Shown here: one piece after another, positions 1-9,602 of the stretch | Numbering within the stretch: the first letter of the stretch is position 1 | How the letters are laid out: each line of letters starts with the position of its first letter | Assembly: GCF_025943985.1 (NCBI RefSeq) | Contig: NZ_JAPCWE010000011.1 | Location: forward strand, 43,639 to 107,638 | Length of the DNA stretch: 64,000 nt | Reading direction: 5' to 3' | Source: Anaerorudis cellulosivorans | Lineage (GTDB): Bacteria; Bacteroidota; Bacteroidia; Bacteroidales; Dysgonomonadaceae | Translations under genes and position numbers: made by a program | Notes under the pieces: model-generated | Databases searched by the model: none | Told to the model about the DNA's origin: nothing | The model's input: only the letters and a program-made list of their open reading frames with translations

Positions 1-693
1 TGGAAAGGAGTTATTCCTTTTGCACAGATGCTGGAAGAACGAATCGGCATACCTGTTGCCCTGACCAATGATGCCAATGCTGCTGCAATTGGAGAAATGA
101 CCTACGGGGCTGCACGCGGCATGAAGGATTTCATTGAAATTACGCTCGGAACAGGCGTCGGAAGCGGAATTGTCGTAAACGGGCAGTTGGTTTATGGTCA
201 TGACGGTTTCGCCGGTGAGCTCGGTCATGTGATTATGCGCCGCAATAATGGTCGGTTGTGTGGTTGTGGAAGAAACGGGTGTCTCGAAGCATATACATCG
301 GCAACAGGTGTAGCACGAACCGCAAGGGAAATCTTGGATCTAAATCCCGATACCCCTACCCTCTTAAGAAATATTCCGGTTGAGGACATTACTTCCAAAG
401 ACGTATACGACGCTGCCGTAACAGGTGATGAGGTTGCCATCTCTATCTTTAATTTTACAGGAAATATACTGGGTGAAGCATTCGCCGATTTTGTGGCTTT
501 TTCAAGTCCGGAAGCCATTATCCTTTTCGGAGGTCTGGCAAAAGCCGGCGACTTTATTCTCAAGCCCACCAAAGAGAGTATGGAAAAAAACCTTTTAAAG
601 ATATTCAAAAACAAAGTGAAAATACTTTTTTCGGGATTGAAAGAGGATGATGCTGCTGTTCTGGGTGCAAGCGCTTTAGGTTGGGAAGTATAG
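1..693 (+). CDS. ROK family sugar kinase/regulator, 5' end outside window
   Basis: The reading frame is open from base 1, so the N-terminus lies upstream; 230 residues are visible. Seen: a DANAAAIGE segment, a glycine-rich GTGVGSGIV phosphate-binding loop, and the ROK zinc motif CGCGRNGCLE, followed by FGGLAKAGD near the C-terminus. ROK proteins are either ATP-dependent hexose kinases such as glucokinase or N-acetylmannosamine kinase, or sugar-responsive repressors. The DNA-binding domain that would separate these would be in the missing N-terminus, so the substrate is not assigned. A rho-independent terminator follows the stop codon. Confidence 0.88.
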   Translation, partial: WKGVIPFAQMLEERIGIPVALTNDANAAAIGEMTYGAARGMKDFIEITLGTGVGSGIVVNGQLVYGHDGFAGELGHVIMRRNNGRLCGCGRNGCLEAYTSATGVARTAREILDLNPDTPTLLRNIPVEDITSKDVYDAAVTGDEVAISIFNFTGNILGEAFADFVAFSSPEAIILFGGLAKAGDFILKPTKESMEKNLLKIFKNKVKILFSGLKEDDAAVLGASALGWEV

Positions 694-736
694 AAAGACA
701 CGAAAAATCGATTTAATCAAAATAGTTCACTTTTTT

Positions 737-761
737 GAGGTGCTCATTTTTTGGGCACCTC
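737..761 (+). terminator. Rho-independent terminator after the ROK gene
   Basis: A 9-bp stem (737-745 with 753-761, one G-T pair) closes a T-rich loop and is followed by a T-rich tract. It ends the ROK transcript before the PBP promoter. Confidence 0.8.
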
Positions 762-799
762 ATTTTTATTTGTTGTATGTTAATTGAAAATTATGGTGT

Positions 800-807
800 A
801 TCTTTGC
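800..807 (+). promoter_or_regulatory. Bacteroidota -7 element for the PBP gene
   Basis: TATCTTTG matches the Bacteroidota TAnnTTTG -7 consensus and lies 45 bases before the PBP start. I see no convincing -33 TTTG at the usual spacing. Confidence 0.55.
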
Positions 808-851
808 AGTGAAATTCCGAGAGTTAATCGTACTCTTTGCTATAAAAATAT

Positions 852-3233
852 ATGGGCAAAAGAAAAAAAAGCAAACAAAATAATTCATCCGAATCAAAAC
901 AGAACGTGATAAAATGGATGTGGGAAATTTACGGATTCCTACTCATTTTGGGCATCCTCATCTTCGGCTTGATTTCCGTAGGAGCTATCGGATATATTCC
1001 CAATATTGAAGAATTGGAGAATCCGATCGATAAATATGCTTCTCAGGTTGTCTCAACCGATGGACAGCTCCTTTTTACTTTTTCACAAAACAAAGAAAAT
1101 CGCATTTTTGTGAAATATTCCGATCTTTCACCTCACCTTATCGATGCATTGATAGCCACAGAAGATATTCGTTTTTATAAACATTCGGGAATTGATGTTA
1201 TCGGTTTGGGACGTGCCATCGTGAAAACCCTTCTCCTCCAACAGGAAGATAGCGGAGGAGGAAGTACCATTACCCAACAATTGGCAAAATTGCTTTACTC
1301 CCCCAAGGCCGGAAACAAATTACAGCGAATGATGCAAAAACCCATCGAATGGGTGATCGCCGTCAAATTGGAGCGTTATTACAGCAAGGATGAAATTATC
1401 AATTTATATCTCAATAAATACGATTTCAACTACAACGCCGTAGGTATAGAATCGGCTGCACGAACCTATTTCAACAAAAAACCGGCCGAATTGAATATTC
1501 AGGAATCGGCCATGTTGATAGGCATGTTGAAAAATTCTTCGCTCTACAATCCCATACGCCGTCCCGAACTTACTCTCCAACGACGCAATGTGGTAATCGA
1601 GCAAATGCGAAAAGCCGGATACCTGAGCCGACAGGAGGCCGATTCACTCAAACAAACGCCTCTAAACGTTGACTTTAACAGACTGAGTCATGTGGATGTT
1701 CCGGCTCCCTATTTTCGTCAATACCTGGGCATGATTATGATGGCAAATAAGCCCGATAAAAGAGATTATCCCGCAACATGGCAACGGCAACAATTTATTG
1801 AAGATTCCATTGCATGGGAAACCAATCCTCTATATGGATGGTGCCATAAAAACAAAAAAACCGACGGCTCGGATTACAATATTTATACCGATGGGTTGAA
1901 AATATATTCGACTATCGATTCACGCATGCAAAAATATGCCGAAGAATCCGTCAAAGAATATCTCGGAGGTTATTTACAACCTCTTTTTGATAAAGAAAAA
2001 GCAGGGAAAAAATATGCACCGTTCTCTTCCGATGTCAGCAACAAAGTGGAAGATCTGATGGCAAATGCCATGCGTCAGACCGATCGATACAGGGGTATGA
2101 AAAAAGCCGGTTATAGCGAAGAAGAGATTTTGAGGTATTTCAAAAACGAAGAAGTAGAAATGAAAGTTTTCTCTTGGGAAAAAGGAGAAATCGATACGGT
2201 TATGACGCCTTGGGATTCCATCCGATATCATAAATCATTTCTTCGTTCGGGATTCATGGCAATGGATCCTTATACAGGACATGTAAAGGCATATGTAGGG
2301 GGACCCGACTTCAAATTCTTCAAATACGATATGGTCAGTACAGGGAAAAGGCAGATAGGTTCAACCATCAAGCCTTTCCTTTATACCCTGGCTATGGAAG
2401 AAGGGATGACGCCCTGCGACCAAATGCTGCACGTTCCTCAAACGCTGACGGATGAAAACGGACGGGAATGGACCCCGCAAAACCCGGGTGCTCGTGCTGT
2501 TGGCGAACCGGTGACCATCAAATGGGGGTTACAAAATTCGAGTAACTGGGTAACGGCATATTTAATGAAAATGTTTTCGCCGTATGCCTTTGCCCGATTG
2601 CTGAAATCCTTCGGGCTTAAAAGTCCGATAGACCCGGTGGTTTCACTCGCACTGGGTATTTGCGATGCTTCTGTTTCGGAAATGGTGAGTGGATATTCTT
2701 CATTTGTAAACAAGGGTATTCGTGTGGAACCCCTGATGGTAACCCATATAGAAGATTCTTACGGCAACCTAATTGCAACGTTTATTCCTCAAATGCACGA
2801 AATATTCAGCGAAAGTACGTCATACAAAATGCTCGATATGCTGAAAGCGGTAATTGACGGAGGAACGGGCAGTCGATTACGAAGGATTTATAACCTGAAA
2901 GGAGAAATGGGAGGCAAAACAGGAACCACACAAAACCATTCCGACGGTTGGTTCATGTCGTTTACTCCTTCGATTGTTGCCGGATGCTGGGTGGGCGGAG
3001 AAGACCGTTCCATTCATTTCGACCGCATGGCATATGGCCAAGGGGCAAGTATGGCGTTGCCCATCCACGGACTATTCTACCAAAAAATATACGCCGATCC
3101 CTCGCTGAATATGAGCGACAACGGTGTTTTTGAGGTTCCGCCCCAATATAAGAATCCGTGCTCCGGAACGCAAAATTACCCTTCGGAATACGAGGAAGTG
3201 ACAACCGAAGGAATCGATGATATGTTCAATTAA
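852..3233 (+). CDS. Class A penicillin-binding protein (PBP1A-type)
   Basis: Bifunctional peptidoglycan synthase of 793 residues: it polymerises lipid II and cross-links the stem peptides in the periplasm. Seen: a basic cytoplasmic tail, one membrane anchor at about residues 23-47, then glycosyltransferase motifs EDIRFYKHSG (about 104-113) and GGSTITQQLAK (about 136). The transpeptidase part has SxxK as GSTIKP near 504, SxN as SSN near 563, and KTGT near 690. Length and motif order are those of a full-length enzyme. It stands alone between a terminator and the CYTH gene, with its own -7 element. All catalytic motifs look intact. Confidence 0.95.
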   Translation: MGKRKKSKQNNSSESKQNVIKWMWEIYGFLLILGILIFGLISVGAIGYIPNIEELENPIDKYASQVVSTDGQLLFTFSQNKENRIFVKYSDLSPHLIDALIATEDIRFYKHSGIDVIGLGRAIVKTLLLQQEDSGGGSTITQQLAKLLYSPKAGNKLQRMMQKPIEWVIAVKLERYYSKDEIINLYLNKYDFNYNAVGIESAARTYFNKKPAELNIQESAMLIGMLKNSSLYNPIRRPELTLQRRNVVIEQMRKAGYLSRQEADSLKQTPLNVDFNRLSHVDVPAPYFRQYLGMIMMANKPDKRDYPATWQRQQFIEDSIAWETNPLYGWCHKNKKTDGSDYNIYTDGLKIYSTIDSRMQKYAEESVKEYLGGYLQPLFDKEKAGKKYAPFSSDVSNKVEDLMANAMRQTDRYRGMKKAGYSEEEILRYFKNEEVEMKVFSWEKGEIDTVMTPWDSIRYHKSFLRSGFMAMDPYTGHVKAYVGGPDFKFFKYDMVSTGKRQIGSTIKPFLYTLAMEEGMTPCDQMLHVPQTLTDENGREWTPQNPGARAVGEPVTIKWGLQNSSNWVTAYLMKMFSPYAFARLLKSFGLKSPIDPVVSLALGICDASVSEMVSGYSSFVNKGIRVEPLMVTHIEDSYGNLIATFIPQMHEIFSESTSYKMLDMLKAVIDGGTGSRLRRIYNLKGEMGGKTGTTQNHSDGWFMSFTPSIVAGCWVGGEDRSIHFDRMAYGQGASMALPIHGLFYQKIYADPSLNMSDNGVFEVPPQYKNPCSGTQNYPSEYEEVTTEGIDDMFN

Positions 3234-3270
3234 TCCGACAAGGAATATTTATTGTGGGAATAATTCCGGT

Positions 3271-3414
3271 TTAATCGGTAGCAAACAAATCGATTTTTTT
3301 GCCATTGATGCGGACATTTTTAATGACCGGATTTTCGATTACATCTCCCTTTATCTCCGTATCGCTTTGCGCTTCTAAGTTGAACTTAGCTTTAAATACT
3401 ACACGATTTGATAT
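3271..3414 (-). pseudogene. Possible coding relic, about 47 codons
   Basis: On the minus strand 47 codons are open, ending in a stop at 3271-3273 and bounded upstream by an in-frame TAA at 3415-3417. There is no ATG. The translation is hydrophilic and protein-like, ending NVRINGKKIDLFATD. It could be the decayed 3' end of a gene or a chance open frame; I do not recognise a family. The rest of the PBP-CYTH gap holds only the CYTH promoter. Confidence 0.25.
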
Positions 3415-3470
3415 TTAACATTCATCATTTTTTAATGGAACCTTTCGACTATTCCTTCGATTATTTTTCA

Positions 3471-3478
3471 TACATTTG
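3471..3478 (+). promoter_or_regulatory. -7 element of the CYTH gene
   Basis: TACATTTG fits TAnnTTTG. It overlaps the upstream alternative start codon at 3476, which argues that translation starts at the ATG at 3497. Confidence 0.55.
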
Positions 3479-3496
3479 GCCACAAAATTCATCTTT

Positions 3497-3970
3497 ATGA
3501 AGTATGAGATAGAACGGAAATTCTTGGTGAAGGGCGACTATAAATCAAAGTCATCTGCTTTTCATCGTATCATGCAGGGATATCTTTCTACGGATTCGCC
3601 ACTGGTTGTAAGGGTTCGTATATCCGATGAAAAGGCATATCTGACCATCAAAAGCACAGTTAATGGCAGTGAGTTTTCCCGCTATGAATGGGAATATGAG
3701 ATCCCTTTAAAAGAAGCGGAAGATATGCTGAAGTTTTGCGGAAAATCGGTTATCGAAAAAACACGTTATGTGGTAAAAGTGGGAAAAAGTACATTTGAGG
3801 TAGATGAATTTCATGGGGAAAATGAGGGACTCACCATTGCCGAAATTGAGTTAGAGAGCGAGAATCAGTCGTTTGAAAAGCCGGAATGGCTGGGAGAAGA
3901 AGTTACAAACGATATCCGATATTATAATGCGTATTTATCTAAATATCCTTATTGTAAATGGAAAAAATAA
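3497..3970 (+). CDS. CYTH domain phosphohydrolase/cyclase-like protein
   Basis: A 157-residue single-domain CYTH protein. Seen: the signature ExExK as EIERK at residues 3-7, followed by FLVKG, and acidic and basic residues spaced along the chain (for example RVRISDEKAYLTIKS) as in the triphosphate tunnel fold. Family members bind triphosphates with divalent metal and act as triphosphatases, thiamine triphosphatases or adenylate cyclases; short bacterial forms are most often triphosphatases, but the substrate cannot be read here. The ATG at 3497 is chosen because the start at 3476 lies inside the -7 element. The gene is monocistronic and convergent with ilvE. Confidence 0.85.
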   Translation: MKYEIERKFLVKGDYKSKSSAFHRIMQGYLSTDSPLVVRVRISDEKAYLTIKSTVNGSEFSRYEWEYEIPLKEAEDMLKFCGKSVIEKTRYVVKVGKSTFEVDEFHGENEGLTIAEIELESENQSFEKPEWLGEEVTNDIRYYNAYLSKYPYCKWKK

Positions 3971-3972
3971 AA

Positions 3973-4002
3973 AAACCGGGAATCATCATAGAAACCCGGT
4001 TT
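3973..4002. terminator. Bidirectional terminator, CYTH gene / ilvE
   Basis: An 8-bp stem (3973-3980 with 3995-4002) has an A-run on the left and a T-rich run on the right, so it can end both convergent genes. Confidence 0.8.
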
Positions 4003-4010
4003 GATTTATT

Positions 4011-5030
4011 TTAATCCAACACGGTTATCCAACCGTAAGGATCGGGCTCGTCACCATATTGAATGGCTCGCAGTTTATGATATAACTTCTCGCAAACCGG
4101 TCCCGGTTTATCGTCCGTGCAGAACACATACGTTTTATTTTCAGCCAAATCATCGATACGCGAAATAGGACTAATTACGGCGGCCGTTCCGCAAGCACCG
4201 GCTTCTTCAAATGTAGAAAGCTCTTCTACCGGAACACGACGTTGCTCAATCTTCATCCCCATATCTTTTGCCAGTTGCATCAAACTTTTATTGGTTATGG
4301 ATGGAAGAATGGAAGTAGATTCCGGCGTAACATACGTGTTATTTTTAATTCCGAAGAAATTTGCAGGACCACATTCATCGATATACTTTTTTTCTTTAGC
4401 GTCGAGATACAATACGGAAGAATATCCCATTCTGTGGGCTTTTTCGTCAGCCGGCAAACCCGCAGCATAATTTCCACCCACCTTATACCTTCCTGTTCCT
4501 AGAGGTGCTGCACGATCATATTCGCGCAAAATTACCATGGGTGTAGGTTTAAATCCTTCTTTGAAATAAGGACCGACCGGTGTAACAAAAACAATAAGAA
4601 GGTATTCTTTGGCAGGTCTCACTCCAACTTGAGCAGTGGTTCCGATCAGTAACGGACGAATATAAAGGGAAGCTCCGCTTTCGTAAGGCGGAACAAACCG
4701 CCGATTTTTTTTGACAGCCGTTACCACCATCTCTTCAAATAATTCTACCGGCGGTTCTGCCATCAAAATACCGCGTGCAGACGATTGCATTCGCAATGCA
4801 TTATCACGCATGCGAAAGATACGCACTTTGCCGTCTTTTCCCATAAAAGCCTTCTGCCCTTCAAATACTTCCTGCCCGTAATGCAAACACGTGGCTGCCA
4901 TATGCAGATTCAGATATTCGGAGGTTTCCAGTTGAGGCTCACTCCATTTTCCGTCACGATAATAACTTCGTACGTTATAATCGGTTTTCATATAGCCGAA
5001 CGATAAATTCGACCAATCAATCGTATCCAT
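4011..5030 (-). CDS. ilvE: Branched-chain amino-acid aminotransferase
   Basis: PLP enzyme of 339 residues exchanging the amino group between glutamate and the 2-keto acids of leucine, isoleucine and valine in the cytoplasm. Seen: the class-IV N-terminus with LHYGQEVFEGQKAF, the PLP-lysine region GTGRYKVGGNYAAG near residue 180, and EAGACGTAAVISPI near the C-terminus, all typical of the longer (type II) BCAT branch. The length is normal. It is divergent from dnaG and has its own minus-strand -7 element. No leader peptide or attenuator was seen. Confidence 0.93.
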   Translation of the reverse strand: MDTIDWSNLSFGYMKTDYNVRSYYRDGKWSEPQLETSEYLNLHMAATCLHYGQEVFEGQKAFMGKDGKVRIFRMRDNALRMQSSARGILMAEPPVELFEEMVVTAVKKNRRFVPPYESGASLYIRPLLIGTTAQVGVRPAKEYLLIVFVTPVGPYFKEGFKPTPMVILREYDRAAPLGTGRYKVGGNYAAGLPADEKAHRMGYSSVLYLDAKEKKYIDECGPANFFGIKNNTYVTPESTSILPSITNKSLMQLAKDMGMKIEQRRVPVEELSTFEEAGACGTAAVISPISRIDDLAENKTYVFCTDDKPGPVCEKLYHKLRAIQYGDEPDPYGWITVLD

Positions 5031-5086
5031 GTTGTAAAAATTTATAAGAGAATATTGAATTGTTTATTTTGAATTATCTAAACCCA

Positions 5087-5094
5087 CAAAGATA
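5087..5094 (-). promoter_or_regulatory. -7 element of ilvE
   Basis: Minus-strand TATCTTTG, about 57 bases before the ilvE start; no clear -33 partner. Confidence 0.5.
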
Positions 5095-5155
5095 ATATTA
5101 TTTCATCAAAAATGTAAAATTAACAATTTAAATCACTATTTTCGTGCTACGAAAT

Positions 5156-7162
5156 ATGATTGATCAAGTTACCATAGAACGTATTCAGGATGCTGCACGT
5201 ATTGTAGATGTGGTAGCTGATTTCATTACACTTCGCAAAAGGGGATCGAATTATGTTGGCTTGTGTCCCTTTCATGATGATCATTCGCCGTCATTTTACG
5301 TTTCTCCTGCCAAAAACATTTGCAAGTGCTTTGTATGCGGAGAAGGAGGTGCTCCGGTGCATTTTATCATGAAACACGAGCAACTCTCCTATTATGAAGC
5401 ATTGAAATATCTGGCAAAAAAATACCACATTGAAGTAGAAGAAAAGGAACTGACCGACGAAGAAAAGCAAGCACAGAGCATCCGCGAAAGCCTGTTTATC
5501 TTGAACGAATATGCCCGCGATTTCTTCGTGAAAACACTTCATGAACATCCTGAAGGAAGAGCTGTCGGAATGAGTTATTTTCGTGAACGCGGTTTCCGGG
5601 ACGATATCATTAAAAAATTTCAACTCGGATATAGCCCCGAACAACGCGATGCTTTTTCTTCCGGGGCACTGAAGGCCGGTTATCAGCGCGAATATTTATT
5701 AAAGTCAGGGCTTGCAGTAGGGGAAGAGAGTATGCTCCCGCTCACTGACCGTTTTAGAGGAAGAGTCATTTTCCCTGTTCATACCCTTTCGGGAAAAGTG
5801 GTGGCTTTTGGTGGCCGCATTCTTAAAAAGGCAGAAAACACAGGGAAATACATCAATTCACCCGAAAGCGAAATTTACTCCAAGAGCAATGAGCTTTACG
5901 GAATCTATTTTGCCAAAAATGCCATAGTCAAACAAGATCGTTGTTATTTGGTGGAAGGCTATACCGATGTAATTTCCATGCATCAGGCGGGGATAGAGAA
6001 CGTAGTTGCATCGTCGGGAACAGCGCTTACGCACGGACAGATACGTTTGATTCGCCGTTTCTCCAATAATATTACGGTTTTGTATGATGGCGATACGGCA
6101 GGGATTAAGGCTGCGTTGCGCGGAATCGATTTGCTGCTTGAAGAAGGCATGAATGTGAAAGTGGTATTGCTGCCCGATGGTGAAGATCCCGATTCGTTTG
6201 CGCGCAAACAAAATGCAGAAAGTTTTAGCCGCTATATCAACGAACATGAAGTCGATTTTATTCGTTTCAAGACCCAACTTCTACTAAAAGAAGCAGCCAA
6301 CGATCCCATAAAACGCGCCGGATTAATTACCGATCTTGTACAAAGTATTTCGGTGATCCACAACAATATTACCCGTTCCGTTTATATTCATGATTGTGCC
6401 GCCTTGATGAATGTTGACGAAAAAATACTGATTAGAGAAGTCAACAAAATCCGATTAAAAAATATTGAAAAACAAAAGGAACGCTCTTCTGACAAGAAAG
6501 AAGATTTACCTGTTGATCATGATGATGCGTCTCGCTCTTTTTTTCCGGAAGATCCCTATGAGAAGTATGAACGACAAATCATCCGATATGTTATTCGTTA
6601 CGGCATGAACCCGATTTATAGACGTTTTAAAAAAGAAAAACGGCGGGAAGGCAAAAATGTGGTCGAAATTGATGTTCTTGTTGAAGAAGGTCCTTCGGTC
6701 ATCCATTTTATAAAATATGATCTTGAACGTGATCATATCCAATTTACCCATCCTATATATCAGCAAATATTTGAAGAAGCTGTAGAAAAATCGACAGAAA
6801 AGGATTTTGCGCCCGACAAGTATTTTCTTTATCATCATGACCCAAAAATCGGTAAACTAGCCTCAGAGTTGATGACCGATAAATATCATCTTAGTAAGAT
6901 TCATGCTAAATTTTTGGGCGAAGATATCAACAATAAAGATTCTCGTCTCATTGAAGAAAATTTGCTTGAAGCATTGGTGCCGCGAGCTACTACCGAACTG
7001 AAAAATGCCTATGTCATGCAAAAGATTGAGAATGTAAAAAAAGCTATCCAAAAAGCGGATGCCGACGAAATGATAATCCTTCTTCAGGAATTACAGCAAT
7101 TACAAAATATCAAAAAAGAATTGGCAAAAATATTGGGGGAACGCATTGTATTGAAATATTAA
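5156..7162 (+). CDS. dnaG: DNA primase
   Basis: Synthesises RNA primers at the replication fork. Seen in order: N-terminal CHC-type zinc finger (CPFHDDHSPSF then CKCFVCGEGG, about residues 37-65), the catalytic core with Toprim motifs EGYTD and DGDTAG in the middle third, and a long charged C-terminal region of the helicase-binding type. About 668 residues, normal for Bacteroidota. A GTG at 5144 is also in frame, but a promoter-like TATTTTCG sits at 5137-5144 and the following ATG at 5156 gives the usual MIDQ start. The ABC exporter genes follow after 42 bases. Confidence 0.95.
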   Translation: MIDQVTIERIQDAARIVDVVADFITLRKRGSNYVGLCPFHDDHSPSFYVSPAKNICKCFVCGEGGAPVHFIMKHEQLSYYEALKYLAKKYHIEVEEKELTDEEKQAQSIRESLFILNEYARDFFVKTLHEHPEGRAVGMSYFRERGFRDDIIKKFQLGYSPEQRDAFSSGALKAGYQREYLLKSGLAVGEESMLPLTDRFRGRVIFPVHTLSGKVVAFGGRILKKAENTGKYINSPESEIYSKSNELYGIYFAKNAIVKQDRCYLVEGYTDVISMHQAGIENVVASSGTALTHGQIRLIRRFSNNITVLYDGDTAGIKAALRGIDLLLEEGMNVKVVLLPDGEDPDSFARKQNAESFSRYINEHEVDFIRFKTQLLLKEAANDPIKRAGLITDLVQSISVIHNNITRSVYIHDCAALMNVDEKILIREVNKIRLKNIEKQKERSSDKKEDLPVDHDDASRSFFPEDPYEKYERQIIRYVIRYGMNPIYRRFKKEKRREGKNVVEIDVLVEEGPSVIHFIKYDLERDHIQFTHPIYQQIFEEAVEKSTEKDFAPDKYFLYHHDPKIGKLASELMTDKYHLSKIHAKFLGEDINNKDSRLIEENLLEALVPRATTELKNAYVMQKIENVKKAIQKADADEMIILLQELQQLQNIKKELAKILGERIVLKY

Positions 7163-7204
7163 ACCCGGATTTCTCATTAGCTAAGGTTTCTTACTCCTAT
7201 TTAC

Positions 7205-8125
7205 ATGTATTATCTCGAAACGAAAGATATTGTAAAACAGTATGCCGAACATTTGGCATTAAATGGTGTGAGCATCGCTGTGCCACAAGGTTCTGTCTTT
7301 GGCCTTCTTGGTCCAAACGGCGCAGGGAAAACCACGCTCATCCGCATCATTACCCGCATCATTGCGCCTGACAGTGGCGTAATCCTCGTTAACGGCCGTC
7401 CGTTTTCCGGGCAAGATGTGTATCGTATCGGCTATTTACCCGAAGAAAGAGGCCTGTATAAAAAAATGAAAGTGGGCGATCAGGTAATGTATCTTGCTCA
7501 ACTTAGGGGGATGTCGAGAAAAAATGCACAAACTGAACTGACAAAATGGTTCCGTCAGTTCAACATCACGAATTGGTATAACCGTAAAGTTGAAGAATTG
7601 TCGAAGGGGATGCAGCAAAAAGTGCAATTTATTGCTACCGTTATCCACAATCCCGAGTTGATAATTTTAGATGAACCCTTTAGCGGTTTCGATCCCTTAA
7701 ATGCCGATATCATCAAAAACGAGATACTTCGGCTCAAAAATGAAGGAAAAACTGTTCTTCTCTCTACTCACGATATGGAATCGGTGGAAGAATTATGTGA
7801 TAACATTGCTTTGATCAATCAATCGAAAGTGGTGTTGCATGGAAATGTTTTTGAAATCAGAAACGCCTACAGGCAACATGTTCTTCGCTTCAGATTATTT
7901 TCTGATGATTTTGAAATGGAGAATGAATCATTTACTGTACTATCCAAAGAAAAAAAACACGAATATATCGATGTGAGAATTCAAAAAAAGGTCGAGATGG
8001 AAAATACGGAACTTATCAAACTGATCTTGAATACCTATCCGGTAATTTCTTTCGAAGAAGAACTTCCTACCATGCGCGAGGTTTTCGTGAGTGCGGTTAC
8101 ATCTCAGTCCATAAAAGACAACTGA
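7205..8125 (+). CDS. ABC exporter ATP-binding protein (NatA-like)
   Basis: ATPase subunit of 306 residues. Seen: Walker A GPNGAGKTT near residue 37, signature LSKGMQQK, Walker B LIILDEPFSGFD, and the switch histidine in STHDM. The C-terminal 90 residues form the extra domain common in exporter ATPases of the NatA/YhaQ type. It is three bases from the permease gene, so the two probably form one Na+ efflux or drug exporter; the substrate is not shown by the sequence. Confidence 0.9.
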   Translation: MYYLETKDIVKQYAEHLALNGVSIAVPQGSVFGLLGPNGAGKTTLIRIITRIIAPDSGVILVNGRPFSGQDVYRIGYLPEERGLYKKMKVGDQVMYLAQLRGMSRKNAQTELTKWFRQFNITNWYNRKVEELSKGMQQKVQFIATVIHNPELIILDEPFSGFDPLNADIIKNEILRLKNEGKTVLLSTHDMESVEELCDNIALINQSKVVLHGNVFEIRNAYRQHVLRFRLFSDDFEMENESFTVLSKEKKHEYIDVRIQKKVEMENTELIKLILNTYPVISFEEELPTMREVFVSAVTSQSIKDN

Positions 8126-8128
8126 CTT

Positions 8129-9451
8129 ATGAATACGCTCGGATTAATCATACAACGCGAATATAGTTCTCGCGTCACAAAAAAAACGTTTATCCTTTTC
8201 ACGATATTCATGCCGGTCCTTTTTTTAGCATTGGCTTTTGTTCCTCTTTGGTTATCGACAATAAAAGATTCCGAAATCAAAAAAATTGTCGTGATTGATC
8301 ATACAGGAATTTATGCTCCTGAATTTAAATCCACGGATGACTACCGATTTGAAATCGTCGGTAAAGCAGACGAATCAGCTAATTATACTCCTCGGCTTGG
8401 AAAAGATTTTTTTGCCATTCTTCAAATAACGGACGATTTGAGTAAAAAACCGCAGAATGTATTCTTGATCTCCGAAAAACAAGTTCCGATGAGTTTATTG
8501 AAAAACATCGAAAAAGTACTTTCAGAAAAAGTGACGCGACAAAAGCTCGACGAATTATCTGCTTCCGGCAATGTGGATGCTCAAACCATCGTAAAAGTTC
8601 GCCACATCATTGAATCGGGTGCTAATGTGTCTGTTTCGACGTTGCGTTTGAACAAAGAGGGAGAAACCTTTGCCTCTTCTTCAATGCTTTCCTCTATTGT
8701 TGGTATCGCTTTCACCCTGTTGATATACATTTTTCTTATGAGTTACGGGGGAATGGTGATGCAAGCTGTGCTGGAAGAAAAGCGGAGTCGAATTGTAGAA
8801 GTACTGGTATCTTCCGTTAAACCGGTAAATTTGCTAATCGGAAAAATCGTCGGAATCGGGTTAGTGGGATTAACACAACTCTTCATTTGGGCATTGCTGC
8901 TGGGTAGTCTGACCATGGTTTTAGGCATTTTGCCGGTTTTTTCTAACGATGCAGCTACCTCTTCTCAACTGATGAACAACTCAATGCAGCCGGTAAATAT
9001 GTCGGAAATTGTTGCCATGTTTCAAACGATAAATTGGTTGGAAATCATCTTATATTTCATCGTTTTCTTTATTGGTGGATATGTGTTATATGCATCTATC
9101 TTTGCCATGATCGGGGCTTCGGTCGACAATGAACAAGATACTCAACAATTTATGATGCCTATAACGATTATTCTCTTATTTGCTTTTTATGCCGGTTTTT
9201 ACAGCATAGAAAATCCTGACGGTCCATTAGCTTTCTGGTGTTCGTTTATCCCTTTTACTTCACCTGTGGTGATGATGGTGCGCATTCCTTTTGGGATTCC
9301 GGCTTGGGAAAAAATTCTTTCAGTGATCATTTTATACGGTTCTTTTGTCGTTATTTCGATTTTTTCTGCCAAAATTTATCGTGTAGGAATATTGATGTAT
9401 GGGAAAAAACCCACGGTAAAAGAAATAATAAAATGGGCAAAATATAAATAA
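8129..9451 (+). CDS. ABC-2 type permease (NatB/YhaP-like)
   Basis: Membrane partner of the preceding ATPase, 440 residues. Seen: one N-terminal membrane segment (FILFTIFMPVLFLALAFVPL), a periplasmic domain of about 150 residues, then five or so C-terminal segments. The motif EEKRSRIVEVLVSSVKP is characteristic of NatB-type ABC-2 permeases. The gene starts 3 bases after the ATPase stop. The transported substrate is unknown. Confidence 0.88.
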   Translation: MNTLGLIIQREYSSRVTKKTFILFTIFMPVLFLALAFVPLWLSTIKDSEIKKIVVIDHTGIYAPEFKSTDDYRFEIVGKADESANYTPRLGKDFFAILQITDDLSKKPQNVFLISEKQVPMSLLKNIEKVLSEKVTRQKLDELSASGNVDAQTIVKVRHIIESGANVSVSTLRLNKEGETFASSSMLSSIVGIAFTLLIYIFLMSYGGMVMQAVLEEKRSRIVEVLVSSVKPVNLLIGKIVGIGLVGLTQLFIWALLLGSLTMVLGILPVFSNDAATSSQLMNNSMQPVNMSEIVAMFQTINWLEIILYFIVFFIGGYVLYASIFAMIGASVDNEQDTQQFMMPITIILLFAFYAGFYSIENPDGPLAFWCSFIPFTSPVVMMVRIPFGIPAWEKILSVIILYGSFVVISIFSAKIYRVGILMYGKKPTVKEIIKWAKYK

Positions 9452-9466
9452 ATGTAAACTATTTTA

Positions 9467-9497
9467 TTGCTAAAATCGACAAAAAGTCGTAATTTTG
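9467..9497 (+). promoter_or_regulatory. Promoter of dapF-dapL
   Basis: TTG at 9467-9469, a 20-base spacer, then TAATTTTG at 9490-9497. Predicted transcription starts near 9504, leaving a leader of about 100 bases before dapF. I see no recognised riboswitch in that leader. Confidence 0.6.
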
Positions 9498-9602
9498 CCG
9501 GCTATAAAATCGTTTTTGAAAGGAATTCGGCATTTTTTCTTTTCAAACGGTAGAAATTTATTGAAAGCAGTATTAATCATTTTTCAAATAAAATAGGGAT
9601 GT

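Noticed and set aside
9504..9602. The dapF leader as a lysine riboswitch
   Set aside because: About 100 bases is too short for a lysine riboswitch, and no conserved core was seen.
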